DNA of 64,000 bases from Owenia fusiformis (GCA_903813345.2 CAIIXF020000012.1:14934020-14998019), one strand, 5' to 3'. Numbered from the stretch's first letter, positions 20,550 through 33,178 are shown. The notes: a model not told the origin generated them from the letters alone. Translations and numbers: made by a program.

Positions 20550-23500
20550 TGCTAGAAGCAGCAAAACCTGGGTGAAACTATATACAGTGTAATATGTACA
20601 TAAACTACATTCATTATGTACAACTAGATTAAGTCATTCACAGTATATATACAAATACCACTCTCATTTAGGTACAACTTGGTAAAACTATATACAGTGT
20701 AATATGTACATAAAGTTGCATTCTTTATGGACAATCAGGTAATCCATTTACAGTTTATGTATATATACCACTCTCATTTATGTACAATTGGGTGAAACTA
20801 TATACAGTGTAATATGTACATCAACTGCATTCATTATGAACAATCAGATGATCCATTTACAGTTTATGTACAAATACCACTCTCATTTATGTACAATTGG
20901 GTGAAACTATATACAGTGTAATATGTACATAATTTGCATTCATTATGAACAATCCGATGATCCATTTGCAGTTTATGTACATATACCACTCTCATTTATG
21001 TACAACTGGGTGAAACTATGTACAGTGTAATATGTACATAAACTGCATTCATTATGAACAATCAGATGATCCATTTACAGTTAATGTACATATACCACTC
21101 TCATTTATGTACAACTGGTTGAAACTATATACAGTGTAATATGTACATAAAGTTGCATCCTTTATGAACAATGAGATAATCCATTTACAGTTTATGTACA
21201 TATACTACTCTCATTTATGTACAACTGGGTGAAACCATTAAAGTGTAATATGTACATGAACTGCATTCATTATGAACAATCAGATAATCCATTTACAGTT
21301 TATGTATATATACCACTCTCACTTATGTACAACTGGGTGAAACTATAAACAGTGTAATATGTACATAAAGTTGCATTCATTATGAACAATGAGATAATCC
21401 ATTTACAGTTTATGTACAAGTACCACTCTCATTTATGTACAATTCGGTGAAACTATATACAGTGTAATATGTACATCAACTGCATTCATTATGAACAATC
21501 AGATGATCCATTTACAGTTTATGTACAAATACCACTCTTATCTATGTACAATTGGGTGAAACTATATACAGTGTAATATGTTCATAAAGTTGCATTCATT
21601 ATGAACAATCAGATGATCCATTTGCAGTTTATGTACATATACCACTCTCATTTATGTACAACTGAGTAAAACTATATACAGTGTAATATGTAAATCAACT
21701 GCATTCATTATGAACAATCAGATGATCCATTTACTGCGTATGTACATATACCACTCTCATTTATGTACAACTGGGTGAAACTATATACAGTGTAATATGT
21801 ACATAAACTGCATTCATTATGAACAATCAGATGATCCATTTACAGTTTATGTACATATACCACTCTCATTTATGTACAACTGGGTGAAAATATATACAGT
21901 GTAATATGTCCATAAAGTTACATTCATTATGAACAATCAGATAATCCATTTACAGTTTATGTACATATACCACTCTCATTTATGTACAACTGGTGAAATT
22001 ATAAACAGTGTAATATGTACATAAACTGCATTCATTATGAACAATCAGATGGTCCACTTACTGTTTATGTACAAATACCACTCTCATTTATGTACAACTG
22101 GGTGAAACTATAAACAGTTTAATATGTACATAAACTGCATTCATTATGAACAATCAGATGGTCAACTTACTGTTTATGTACAAATACCACTCTCATTCAT
22201 GTACAACTGGGTGAAACTATATACAGTGTAATATGTACATAAAGTTGCATTCATTATGAACAATCAGATGATCCATTTACAGTTTATGTATATATACCAC
22301 TCTCATTTATGTACAACTGGGTGAAACTATATACAGTGTTATATGTACATAAAGTTGCATTCTTTATGAACAATCAGATGATTCGTTTACAGTTTATGTA
22401 CATATACCATTCTCATTTATGTACAACTGGGTAAAATGATATACAGTGTAATATGTACATAAAAGTTGCATTCTTCATGAACAATCAGATGATTCATTTA
22501 CAGTTTATGTACATATACCACTCTCATTTATGTACAACTGGGTGAAACCATATACAATGTAATTAACATAAGGTTGCATTCATTATGAACAATCAGATGA
22601 TCCACTTACTGTTGATGTACAAATACCACTCTCATTTATGTACAACTGGGTGAAACTATATACAGTGTTATATGTACATAAAGTTGCATTCTTTATGAAC
22701 AATCTGATGATCCATTTACAGTTTATGTATATATACCACTCTCATTTATTTACAACTGGGTGAAACTATATACAGTGTAATATGTACATAAACTGAATTC
22801 ATTATGAACAATCAGATGATCCATTTACAGTTTATGTACATATACCACTCTAATTTATGTACAACTGGGTGAAACTATATACAGTATAATATGTACATAA
22901 ACTGCATTCATTATGAACAATCAGATGATCCATTAACAGTTTATGTATATATACCACTCTCATTTATGTACAACTGGGTAAAATGATATACAGTGTAATA
23001 TGTACATAAAAGTTGCATTCTTCATGAACAATCAGATGATTCATTTACAGTTTATGTACATATACCACTCTCATTTATGTACAACTGGGTAAAACCATAT
23101 ACAATGTAATTTACATAAAGTTGCATTCATTATGAACAATCAGATGATCCACTTACTGTTGATGTACAAATACCACTCTCATTTATGTACAACTGGGTGA
23201 AACTATATACAGTGTTATATGTACATAAAGTTGCATTCTTTATGAACAATCAGATGATCCATTTACAGTTTATGTATATATACCACTCTCATTTATGTAC
23301 AACTGGGTGAAACTATATACAGTGTAATATGTACATAAACTGCATTCATTATGAACAATATGATGATCCATTTACAGTTTATGTACATATACCACTCTAA
23401 TTTATGTACAACTGGGTGAAACTATATACAGTATAATATGTACATAAACTGCATTCATTATGAACAATGAGACGATCCATTAACAGTTTATGTATATATA

Positions 23501-25420
23501 CCACTCTCATTTATGTACAACTGGGTGAAACTATATACAGTGTAATATGTACATAAACTGCATTCATTATGAACAATGAGATGATCCATTTACAGTTTAT
23601 GTACATATACCACTCTCATTTATGTACAACAGGGTGAAACTATATACAGTGTAATATGTATTCATTATGAACAATCAGATGATCCATTTACAGTTTATGT
23701 ATATATACCACTCTCATTTATGTACAACTGGGTGAAACTATATATAATGTAATGTACATAAAGTTGCATTCATTATGAACAATCAGATAATCCATTTACA
23801 GTTTATGTACAAATACCACTCTCATTTATGCACAACTGAATGAAACTATATACAGTGTTATATGTACATAAAGTTGCATTCTTTATGAACAATCAGATGA
23901 TCCACTTACTGTTGATGTACAAATACCACTCTCATTTATGTACAACTGGGTGAAACTATATAGTGTAAAATGTACATAAACTGCATTCATTATGAACAAT
24001 CAGATGATCCATTTACAGTTTATGTATATATACCACTCTCATTTATGTACAACTGGGTGAAACTATATACAGTGTTATATGTACATAAACTGCATTCATT
24101 ATGAACAATCAGATGATCCATTTATAGTTTATGTATATATACCACTCTCATTTATGTACAACTGGGTGAAACTATAAACAGTGTAATATGTACATAAACT
24201 GCATTCATTATGAACAATCAGATGGTCCACTTACTGTTTATGTACAAATACCACTCTCATTTATGTACAATTGGGTGAAACTATATACAGTGTAATATGT
24301 TCATAAAGTTGCATTCATTATGAACAATCAGATGATCCATTTTGAGTTTATGTACATATACCACTCTCATTTATGTACAACTGGGTGAAACTATATACAG
24401 GGTAATATGTACATAAAGTTGCATTCATTATGAACAATCAGGTGATCCATTTACAGTTTATGTACATATACCACTCTCATTTATGTACAACTGGGTGAAA
24501 CTATATACATTGTAATATGTACATAAAGTTGCATTCATTATGAACAATCAGATAATCCATTTACAGTTTATGTACATATACCATTCTCATTTATGTACAA
24601 CTGGGTGAAACTATATACAGTGTAATATGTACTTAAAGTTGCAATCTTTATGAACAATCAGATAATCCATTTACAGTTTATGTACATATACCACTCTCAT
24701 TTATGTACAACTGGGTGAAACTATATACAGTGTAATATGTACATGAAGTTGCATTCATTATGAACAATCAGATGATCCATTTACAGTGTATGTACATATA
24801 CCACTCTCATTTATGTACAACTGAGTGAAACTATATACAGTGTAATATGTACATAAAGTTGCATTAATTATGAACAATCAGATGATCCATTTACAGTTTA
24901 TGTATATATACCACTCTCATTTATGTACAACTGGGTGAAAATATATACAGTGTAATATGTACATAAAGTTGCATTCATTATGAACAATCAGATGATCCAT
25001 TTACAGTTTATGTACATATACCACTCTCATTTATGTACAACTGGGTGAAACTATATACAGTGTAATATGTACATGAAGTTGCATTCATTATGAACAATCA
25101 GATGATCCATTTACAGTTTATGTACATATACCACTCTCATTTATGTACAACCGGGTGAAACTATATACAGTGCAATATGTACATAAAGTTGTATTCATTA
25201 TGAAAAACCATATGATCCATTTACAGTTTATGTACATATACCACTCTCATTTATGTACAACTGGGTGAAATCATATACAGTGTAATGTACATAAAGTTGC
25301 ATTCATTATGAACAATCAGATGATTCATTTACAGTTTATGTACATATATACCACTCTCATTTAGGTACAACTGGGTGAAACTATATACAGTGTTATATGT
25401 ACATAACAGTTTATATACAT
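20550..25420. repeat. ~4.9-kb satellite of ~110-bp units
   Basis: Roughly 44 head-to-tail units with period close to 110 bp. Each contains GTACAACTGGGTGAAACTAT, ATACAGTGTAATATGTACAT, GCATTCATTATGAACAATCA, GATCCATTTACAGTTTATGT and ACCACTCTCATTTAT. Units differ by scattered substitutions and small indels (for example AACTGC versus AGTTGC, and TGTACATATA versus TGTATATATA). Higher-order repetition is suggested by similar variant blocks near 22.4-22.9 and 23.0-23.5 kb. It has no coding potential, and no spacers are present, so it is not a CRISPR array. Confidence 0.97.
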
Positions 25421-27295
25421 ATACCAGCTGTGTGTTGCCATTTGTGTTGTTCATGTTGTTACACTCAGTACAATTTTAGAGAAATCTTGTAACCTTGTTA
25501 AATACTTATTTTATTTAATAATGGCATTTTTATCTTAATCATTTACTTTTAGCTAGATGCCAGTAGTCAAAGTAATGCGTAGTATCAGGCCTTTCATCTC
25601 TCATATACCTATTTAGTAAAAGTAATCATGTATATTTACATTGTAAGCAATTGGCATTTGTGAATATTTTTGAGTGTAATAATTACAAAAAGTGATTGCC
25701 ATTGAAGGCAAAAGTGTAAATTGTTTTCCCAGTACCCTGCGTGCATATGGTCAAATTTGGCCGACGAACACTGATTGGCGCGGTGAGTTCACAGGTTTAT
25801 TTTAGTTTGAAAGAGTGAAGACGAAGCTCTGTTTTAAGAAGTGAAGTCAAACGAATGCAAATGGTATTTTCCCAGGGGAATATCCTCTAAAGTGTAAAAT
25901 ATGAACGCAAAGTATTCATGTTAAGGTGAAATGTGAATGACCTAATTCCATGGTAACTTGTCTTTCTGCATAATGATTTATTTTATATATTTTTAAGTGA
26001 ATTTCTTCATATACTAGTACTAGAGTTTATAATTTACATACTTCTTAACAGACCCATCCCTGTCAGTTGTTATGCTTTCTGTTGCTACGTCACCCTGCCC
26101 AAGTTGCTAAAAACAGCAAGATTTTGTAAAAATGTCAGCCATTGCTACGCTTTGGTGTTGCTGTTATCTAGTTCAAAATGACAAGGCAGAAAAACTGGTA
26201 TTTATTTATCTGGTGTACCATTAACTTGGGGCTATCCCATGACTCTGCATGGCTCTGGTAGAAGTCTTTTGCAGCAGCTTGGTCAGTCGGTCTCGTGTTT
26301 TGCAAATTCGTTGAGAACTTTTGATCTTATTGATGAAGCTGAAAAAAGTGGATATTTTTCACAGGAGATGAACTCTACTGCAAGACTAGCTTATATAATA
26401 CGAGCCTTGCAAGTAAAATCAAACTCCTTTTTATCTAACAGCTCCTTATCATTGCGAAGTTAAATATATTTTGCAATTTTTGAATTAATTGATCATTGCC
26501 CAAAACTTCATCCGTACTGTAGTTTCTGGTGCAAATTTATTTTTTAAAACTTCAAAGCTTATTATATACTCTAACTAATGTTGATGTTCCGACTTTTCTG
26601 TTAATTCGCCTATCCTCTATGCTGTTCTTTGTCATAATAATCTTATCATTTATGTGTCTTAGATTATAACATTAATTCTCATCCATATACATGTACAGCT
26701 GACATTTGTCTAACTGGAGATTCTGTAAAAAGAAGACTTATTTTACAGGAGAGGAACTATACTGTAAGACCAAATTTACATTCAGGCCTTGCAAGTACAA
26801 TCAGACTCCTTCTTAACTATCAGCTGGTATTCAAGCTTATAATTCCTTATTTATCTATATTGTAGCTTTGCTGTTATTTGTAGCTTATGAAGAATCTCTT
26901 TCAACAGTGAGGCTATAAATCATCTATCCTGTCATTTTATACTGTAAGTACATATTCCTCCTGTTTTGTCAATTGCTTGTTTACAATTCAATTGCAAAGG
27001 GTGATGGTAGTCTTAGTGTAATTGGATGATATAGAGTTGTTTCAGCTGTTTTTTAAAAGATTTTAAACTTACTATCACAAATGCAACAGATAAACAAGTA
27101 TCCATTGGTGAAGACAGACAGTTTATAAAGATCAAAAGAATTTCGGCAACCATCTTGAATGAAGCTAACTGCAGTTAGTCATCCAGCTGTGGAACAGCGA
27201 TCTAGGTGTAATGTTTCAATATTACACAATCATGGTCAGTCTTACTCAAAACACAATAATGTAGTATTCAAATTTATCAAATATTGATGACCATT
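25421..27295. other. intergenic, degenerate duplicated segments
   Basis: 26360-26460 and 26745-26835 are diverged copies of each other (AGGAGA-GAACT, GCCTTGCAAGTA and TCAGACTCCTT words). A 74-codon frame at 26239-26463 has no recognised domain and is not called. Confidence 0.4.
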
Positions 27296-29387
27296 TTAAT
27301 TACCTCGAACAAGGCGGGCTTGAGCAACTTTGAACCCCTGGTACTGTCCAAATGGATCTGGATATTTCTCCCTTATCCTCCAAAATCAACAGCTAGGTAT
27401 GACTACCCTGTTGGCGACCGTGCTCCCATAGCACATATTGACGGCAGGCGCCATATCTAAATGCCCTGGCAACATCGGCATCACCATCTTCTGGATCATA
27501 ATCGCCATATCCTATCAGATCTTGTTGATGGGCTAATGCAATTGCAATTACTGTCCTGTCTAGAATAGCTATATCCATCTCCTGAAAGAAAAGCATAAGT
27601 TTCTTATCATTCCCCGCACTTGCTCTTACAAACTGAACAAAATAATCATTTATTTAGCAATGGCTGCGTATGCCGAGAGTAACGTTTATTGATGTCTATG
27701 TGGGTACAATGAAATTTTGGTTATATCGTGGTTAGCTATGTGGTCCCAGAGACCGTGTTAACGTCTGAAATGCCTCTGACTCAACTTCGGCCTACCAACC
27801 TGAAAAAACCCTTTATAGGGAAACATGCAGGTGGTTCACCCGCCTGAATGAAGCAGAGTCACTCTGTAAAACAGAGCGTGGGATTTAGAACTTGGCAGAA
27901 AGACGTGTTAACCCGGGGTGTCAACTTTAACTCCCGTTAAAACCTGAATAATGTTCATTGGTGCAGCCCCAGAAGGCTTCGTATGATACAGCCCCAGAAG
28001 GCTCAGCCCCAGAAGGCTTCATCTGATACAGCCCCAGAAGGCTCAGCCCCAGAAGGCTTTATAATACAGTCCAAGAAGGCTCGGCCCCAGAAGGCTTCAT
28101 CTGATACAGCCCCAGAAGGCTTTGTCTATAACCCATAAGGCATTACTGTCCAGAATGGTTTGTTCTTTGTGCTGCCCCTGAAGGCCATGTTCTCTGAAAA
28201 TAAACTATAAACGTGTTATTTTATGATATAAGAGCCATTTCGTATATTCTATTTTAAAATGTATAACATCTTTATTAATTTTAACTATTGTACAATTTTT
28301 GTGGCTGAAATTTAGGTGTTACTCGTGTAGGCAAAAAGCCGAGAATGACTACCTTAGTTTCATACTACCCTTTGTTCAAAATACTACTTTTCTATTGGCT
28401 ACTACTTTACACTCAGAATCTAACCTCGTTCTATTTCAGCAACTGCTAACAAAATGATCAGAAAATTATTTTCAATCTCATTCATACTTCAAAACGATAG
28501 AAAATATAAATATTACTTGAATAGTAAATTTCTATATCGATGCGCTTTAGACATGTTGGACAACCATATTAATTAATAAGTATAATCACAGGTGTCCAAG
28601 CACAATCACAAAGAGTCCAGACCAATAAATTATGAGTCTACACTAATTTGATACAATGGACCAAGCACAAGCAAGGGAGAATGTCCAATCAAATGGAACC
28701 AAATATAACCACTAAGGAGAAAATAATTTAGGATAAAATACTAGAGTGAGATATTATTAGAGAGTAAAACCACATAGGAACATGTACAATCACATAGAAT
28801 GAGTCAAATAATATGGTATCAAGAAAAATCACAAATGAATGCATAAGAAGAGCATGTACAATTATTTTGGACCAATCAGGAACAAGATTTATCATATTTG
28901 CTCAGATGCAGTAATATTGTCTTTATCCAGTGAGAATGGCATTGATCTAAGGTATGATTTTTACATGCAAGTACATAGTTTTATGTGATTTTACTTGATC
29001 TTATGAGTGATTTTACTCCATCTTTTGTTTTAAATTAGCTTCAAATTTTTGTCAAATTGGTAAGATTCAAAAATCAGAAAAAAACATGTATGCCCTCGAG
29101 GCTATAATTTAAGTTTTCCATTTCATCTAGCGACCACATCTAATATAATCTGTGCTTACTGGGGTCATGGAAAGGCAATTCTCTGGGGTCCCAAGACAAC
29201 AAACTCTTTCAATCTCTGTGGGCATTTGTCTGCATTTTCTGCATGTGCACCATGTGGCAACATCTGGGGTGGGATTAGGATGTGGGGAATTTGGTTTCAC
29301 CACATCAAAAATGATGCCTGGCACTCTCTCTAGAACTTTCAATAGGAGGTCTCTGCACTTTTCTAGCAAGAGGCTCGCAATTTCTTT
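27296..29387 (-). pseudogene. P2X7-type cytosolic (ballast) domain gene, disrupted
   Basis: There are two minus-strand segments. Exon 29160-29387 (76 codons; acceptor ttcag, donor CCA|GTAAGC, phase 0) ends with the Zn-binding type motif WCTCRKCRQMPTEIERVCCL. The second segment runs from 27581 (acceptor ctttcag|GAG) and continues the domain: EMDIAILDRTVIAIAL, then AFRYGACRQYVLWEHGR. The expected end of the domain follows only after a change of frame, as VVIPSC, an in-frame TGA where the family has Cys, then FWRIREKYPDPFGQYQGF, down to 27296. One frameshift (about 27407) plus one stop breaks the domain. This domain follows the P2X7 channel pore in vertebrates and occurs alone, without a channel, in many invertebrate proteins; no channel part is seen here. 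Truncated upstream by repeat/LINE DNA. Assembly error would be the main alternative for the frameshift. Confidence 0.75.
27965..28180. repeat. tandem repeat of GCCCCAGAAGGCT units
   Basis: About nine GC-rich units built on CAGCCCCAGAAGGCTTC with 17-37 bp spacing, degenerating to CAGAATGG and CCCTGAAGGCC at the right edge. It lies in the intron of the P2X7-like pseudogene and differs sharply in base composition from its surroundings. Confidence 0.85.
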
Positions 29388-29456
29388 CTGAAAATATACA
29401 AATGAAATGAATAAAAGAACAGGTCCATTTCACAAAATGATCATAGCAATATTTGT

Positions 29457-30143
29457 CTATGGACGAACGGACGAACGGACTAAACAGGTCATTTCTGATG
29501 AGATGGTCAAATATTCTTTCGAAAATAATGCGTTCAGCAATTTTTGATAAAGAACAAAGAAGATAATTGGACGATAATTTTTGACATCAGTTTTATCACC
29601 TTTTTTATGAATAGGCAAAATGTGACCAAGTTTCCATTTTTGTGGAAATGAATTAAGGGTAAAAATCTTGTTAATTAATTTTGATAAGGTTGCACAAAAA
29701 GCTGGCGCTGCCATTTTTAACATTCTGTGACTGATTTGATCAGGGCCCGTGACTTTGTTTATATTAAGAGACAATTCAAAGACTTCATCTTCATCGGTGG
29801 ATAATTGGAAATTTTTGATGAAATGAGACAAAAATAAATTTGCCTTGCCGTGGCTTTTAACAATGTGTTTCCCATGTTGGTCAAAGGGTAGCGGTATTTT
29901 CGAATTTTTTGATTTGCCGAGAAGTTTTGATATTATGGTCCAGTATGACGTACTGCCATTTTTAAAAGTTGATAATTTCTTCCACATGTTTGAGTCAAAG
30001 GCATCTTTAGCCTCATTTATCACTTGATTCACAGGTGTACATTGTTCATAATATTTGTATAAGTATGTCAAATTGTGAGATTTTCGATATTTGGAATGAA
30101 GTTTGTTTATCGGCAGAACGAAGAAATTTTCTTTTTTTATCAA
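29457..30143 (-). mobile_element. truncated LINE (non-LTR) reverse transcriptase fragment
   Basis: The minus-strand frame encodes the N-terminal part of a LINE reverse transcriptase: FDSNMWKKLSTF ... TGPDQISHRMLKMAAP ... FPQKWKLGHILPIHKKGDKT, then NYRPI. Just after NYRPI the frame slips; the expected continuation (LLCSLSKIAERIIFERIFDH, LIRNDLFSP) is readable in the next frame. Sequence ends before the catalytic FADD box, at a GGACGAACGGAC repeat (29461-29481). It is therefore both frameshifted and 3'-truncated, and not active. Confidence 0.85.
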
Positions 30144-30419
30144 AATTTGCGTGTAATATTTAACTTATTTCAACCATCAAATTCCTCCATTTATTGGTAC
30201 TTCCGGGCCACTTCCCGGCCAGTCAAACGGGGAATCCCCTTTTAAATCCAATCGCCATCTTGAATGGTGATGGAGTCTCTCTCGATGAAAAAGAAAAGTG
30301 TTCCTGTTCTGCGGATAAACCCAGATAATTTGGAACCTTCAGAGGAATGTATATCCTGACTTTCAAACAAAAATATTGGTTTGGATTTGTAGTCTCGAAC
30401 TTTGAGAAACTTAGATGTA

Positions 30420-31262
30420 GCACAGTTTTGTGACCTAGTTTGATGACCTTTGACCTTGAAAATTTTACTTATTTAGAGCTCAGTAAGGACTTTTGTGATT
30501 AAGCTGACCAAAATTTACATCCAAAAATCAATTTGAAAAATCAACTTTTTTGACCTTTCAAAGGTCAAGTAAAGGTCAAATCTTAAAACTAATGTCAGAT
30601 TTGAACTTCTGGTAACTTGTAGATGATTTTCAAAAAAATTTGGTCAAATTGAAGCAAGTTGAAAAATAACTTATTTTTACGGTTTTTTGATGTCAAATAT
30701 CTCAAAAACAGTAAAAATTTGATGCTGATATACATTGAGCAATATGTACGGAATGCTTAAATCTAGTTATGGTGTAATTCATTGAAAGAAATGATCAAGT
30801 ATAAGGCAAACTTTGAGAAACTTGTCAATCACAAAACCTGCCATTGACTTTATACATGAGAAAGTTTCCTGAAAATGACATACATCTAAGTCCTACTTTT
30901 TGTCAAATTTTATAGAGTAAACACCAAAAACTGTAATTCCAAGAGCTTTGAAATCTTCAGAGGACATACATTGCATATGCAGCAACGACTACAAGTTATT
31001 TGAAAGTTCTACTTCAACAAAGTGTCTAGTATTTACAGAAAATTTGACTTTTTGACGTCAAAATCAGCAATTTCTCGGAAACCAGGCGAACTTGGGAAAT
31101 GGCGATGATAGGTCAAATAGGCACTATGGATATGCATAAAATGAATGTGGATATGACTCAATCCGAATAGCAGTTTTAATTTGTGCGGCCAATGTTGACG
31201 GACGGACAGACGGACGGACCAACAGACGGACACCTGGTCGATCCCATAGGCTCACTGTGTGA
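30420..31262. repeat. dispersed repeat with GTAGATGATTTT unit and GGACGGACGGAC tail
   Basis: 30420-30690 holds a single copy of the unit amplified at 9.3-11.0 kb. 31195-31262 has GACGGACGGACAGACGG, then CCATAGGCTCACTGTGTGAG, a short palindrome. The combination resembles the end structure of the 9259-11195 element (GGACGCC repeats). Confidence 0.6.
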
Positions 31263-31304
31263 GCCAAAAAGAATGCTAAAATACCCAGGAATCTAGGTAT
31301 CAGT

Positions 31305-32781
31305 TAACCAAACCCGTCTTGCCCAGTTATCTACTCTGATATCGTAGATCTGGGCCAGACTCGATCCAATGCAAAAAATGGGGTATTTACTCCGGAAAAA
31401 ACACACTGGTTTTTCAATGTATAATACGTGCTGATAAATGAATAAACATCATAAAAATCACTTACGTGTTTGTTCCTTGTATCAAACTTTGTATTTATAT
31501 TAGGTTTCCATCGCTGGATGACGGCTAATAAATAAGAACGAAACGTCTAAACGCAGCAAAAAGAAAAATTCTTCTGCAATCTGTTCGTGATCTCGTAGAA
31601 TATCGAGAAGTCTCGGCTGCTTATTTCGTTCAGTACTACATTCCGTCAGTTCAACAAATTGAAAAATCGTATTTAATGTCCACCATATTTCTTTCCAGTT
31701 TAAATACAACACAGACACGTCTGTTTTATAAAGTAATCTACGTTTTGATAACAAATCTGCTGAACAAATCGTAATATTTGGAATGTATTGATTCCCGGGA
31801 AATGTATTTTCGTTCCATGAAAGTTTAAAAATTATCGCGTCACACTCGTGTTACGTCACATCACGTGACTTTATTCGGTGCGGAGAACTGACGAAATATT
31901 GACGAAATGTTGTGCCCATTTCAACATCAATATAACAAACAAAACACCACATTTACGCGTAAGTTATGTTCTCTTTATTTCAAATAAATACTTGGGTTTA
32001 CATGGTACCCGATGTTTTTGTTGGATGGCTAATAGGGAATGAATAATAAGTGATGATTCAGCAGTGTGTTTTTTCCGGAGTAAATACCCCCTTTTTTGCA
32101 TTGGACCTAGTCTGGCCCTAGATCTACGACAATTCAGAATCGGGAGTAGATTACTGGGCCAGACTTACTCACTTCGAGAGCCATGTTAGATTTTGAAACT
32201 TATGGCTCTCAAACGGAGAAGTGAACAGCTGATCAATAGTGACCTTTGAAATTGAATTAAGTCGATCCGCGGCTTACTTTTGGTCTCTAACTGTGTCTTA
32301 CATCAGTATCATCAATCCGTGTAAGTATTGGAGCGCTGGAGTACTTCTTTTTCGATCAAGACTTGTAAATTGTTCATCGAGTTAAAGTTTTACAGACCTA
32401 TTTCCAATATGGCGGTTTGCTAGGTGCGAGATACGCAACGAACGAAATGAATTTTGAGAATTAGTTAGGTTCGGACAACCTCCGGAGATTTACGAAAATG
32501 TCCGAGCAGAAACCGCCATATTGGAATTTGGCAGTAAAACGATTCACTCGACCTAACAATTACAAGTCTTGATCGAAAAAGAAGTACTCCAGCGCTCCAA
32601 TACTTACACGGATTGATGATACTGATGTAAGACACAGTTAGAGACCAAAAGTAAGCCGCGGATCTACTTAATTCGATTTCAAAGGTCACGATCACTGAGC
32701 TGTCCAAATGCTCCGTGGGAAAGCTATTATATCAAAATCCAAATAGCTTTCGCAGGAAGTAAGGCCAGACGGGTTTGGTTA
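31305..32781. mobile_element. nested foldback DNA transposon with 9-bp target duplication
   Basis: The exact 9-bp direct repeat GGTATCAGT flanks the element (31296-31304 and 32782-32790). The termini TAACCAAACCCGTCTTGCC / GGCCAGACGGGTTTGGTTA are inverted repeats of about 19 bp. A 9-bp duplication is the hallmark of Mutator-like elements. Inside are two more inverted repeats. One pairs about 31344-31411 with 32072-32147 (GGGTATTTACTCCGGAAAAA, CAATGCAAAAAA). The other pairs about 32250-32420 with 32505-32680 (AGTACTTCTTTTTCGATCAA, GGCTTACTTTTGGTCTCTAA, CCAATATGGCGGTTT), which is nearly perfect over long stretches. No transposase was recognised. Confidence 0.75.
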
Positions 32782-33040
32782 GGTATCAGTGCAAGAGGCG
32801 TAGAAAATTCTCCCATGTTCTTATCGTACAGGCATAAGATTGAGACGTTCTCAGGACTATAGTCCTGGCATGGGATGATGTCATCTGGTTCATAAATCAA
32901 ATTCCGAGCACACTATACTTTTCAAAAATCAGCTGATTTTTGAACTTTGACAGTAGCATGCATGACATGATAACATGTCAATATTTGAATCTGAGAGAAT
33001 TTTAGAATTTTTCAACAAAATTAACAAAATTATAACTCAC

Positions 33041-33178
33041 TTTTTGAGGATCTTCAGGAAAGATCTCAGGGAATTCGATTATTTTCCTTTCATTCGATTT
33101 CCCATAAACAAAGTAAACGGCAATCAGGCAAATAATAGAGACGAGCGAGTAGAAGCAGAAGTAAAACCGTAGGCTCAT
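33041..33178 (-). CDS. lone first coding exon of a putative type II membrane protein
   Basis: The minus-strand ATG at 33178 opens a 46-codon exon ending AAAAG-GTGAGT (phase 0). It reads MSLRFYFCFYSLVSIICLIA, then VYFVYGKSNERKIIEFPEIF and PEDPQK. A short basic N-terminus, a ~20-residue hydrophobic segment and a charged stem are typical of type II signal-anchor proteins such as Golgi glycosyl- or sulfotransferases. That family-level analogy is inference. Downstream exons should lie at lower coordinates. None was recognised in 29.4-33.0 kb, where repeats dominate, so the gene may have a long intron or be dead. Confidence 0.5.

Noticed and set aside
20550-25420. Possible CRISPR array
   Set aside because: Repeats are contiguous 110-bp units without unique spacers, in a eukaryotic genome.
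26239-26463. 74-codon + strand frame
   Set aside because: No domain recognised. Part of it is duplicated non-codingly at 26745-26835.
29160-33178. Fusion of the signal-anchor exon (33041-33178) to the P2X7-like exon (29160-29387)
   Set aside because: Phases allow it (both 0), but the domain combination is not known to me, the intron is full of transposons and the downstream domain is broken. Only transcript data could support it.
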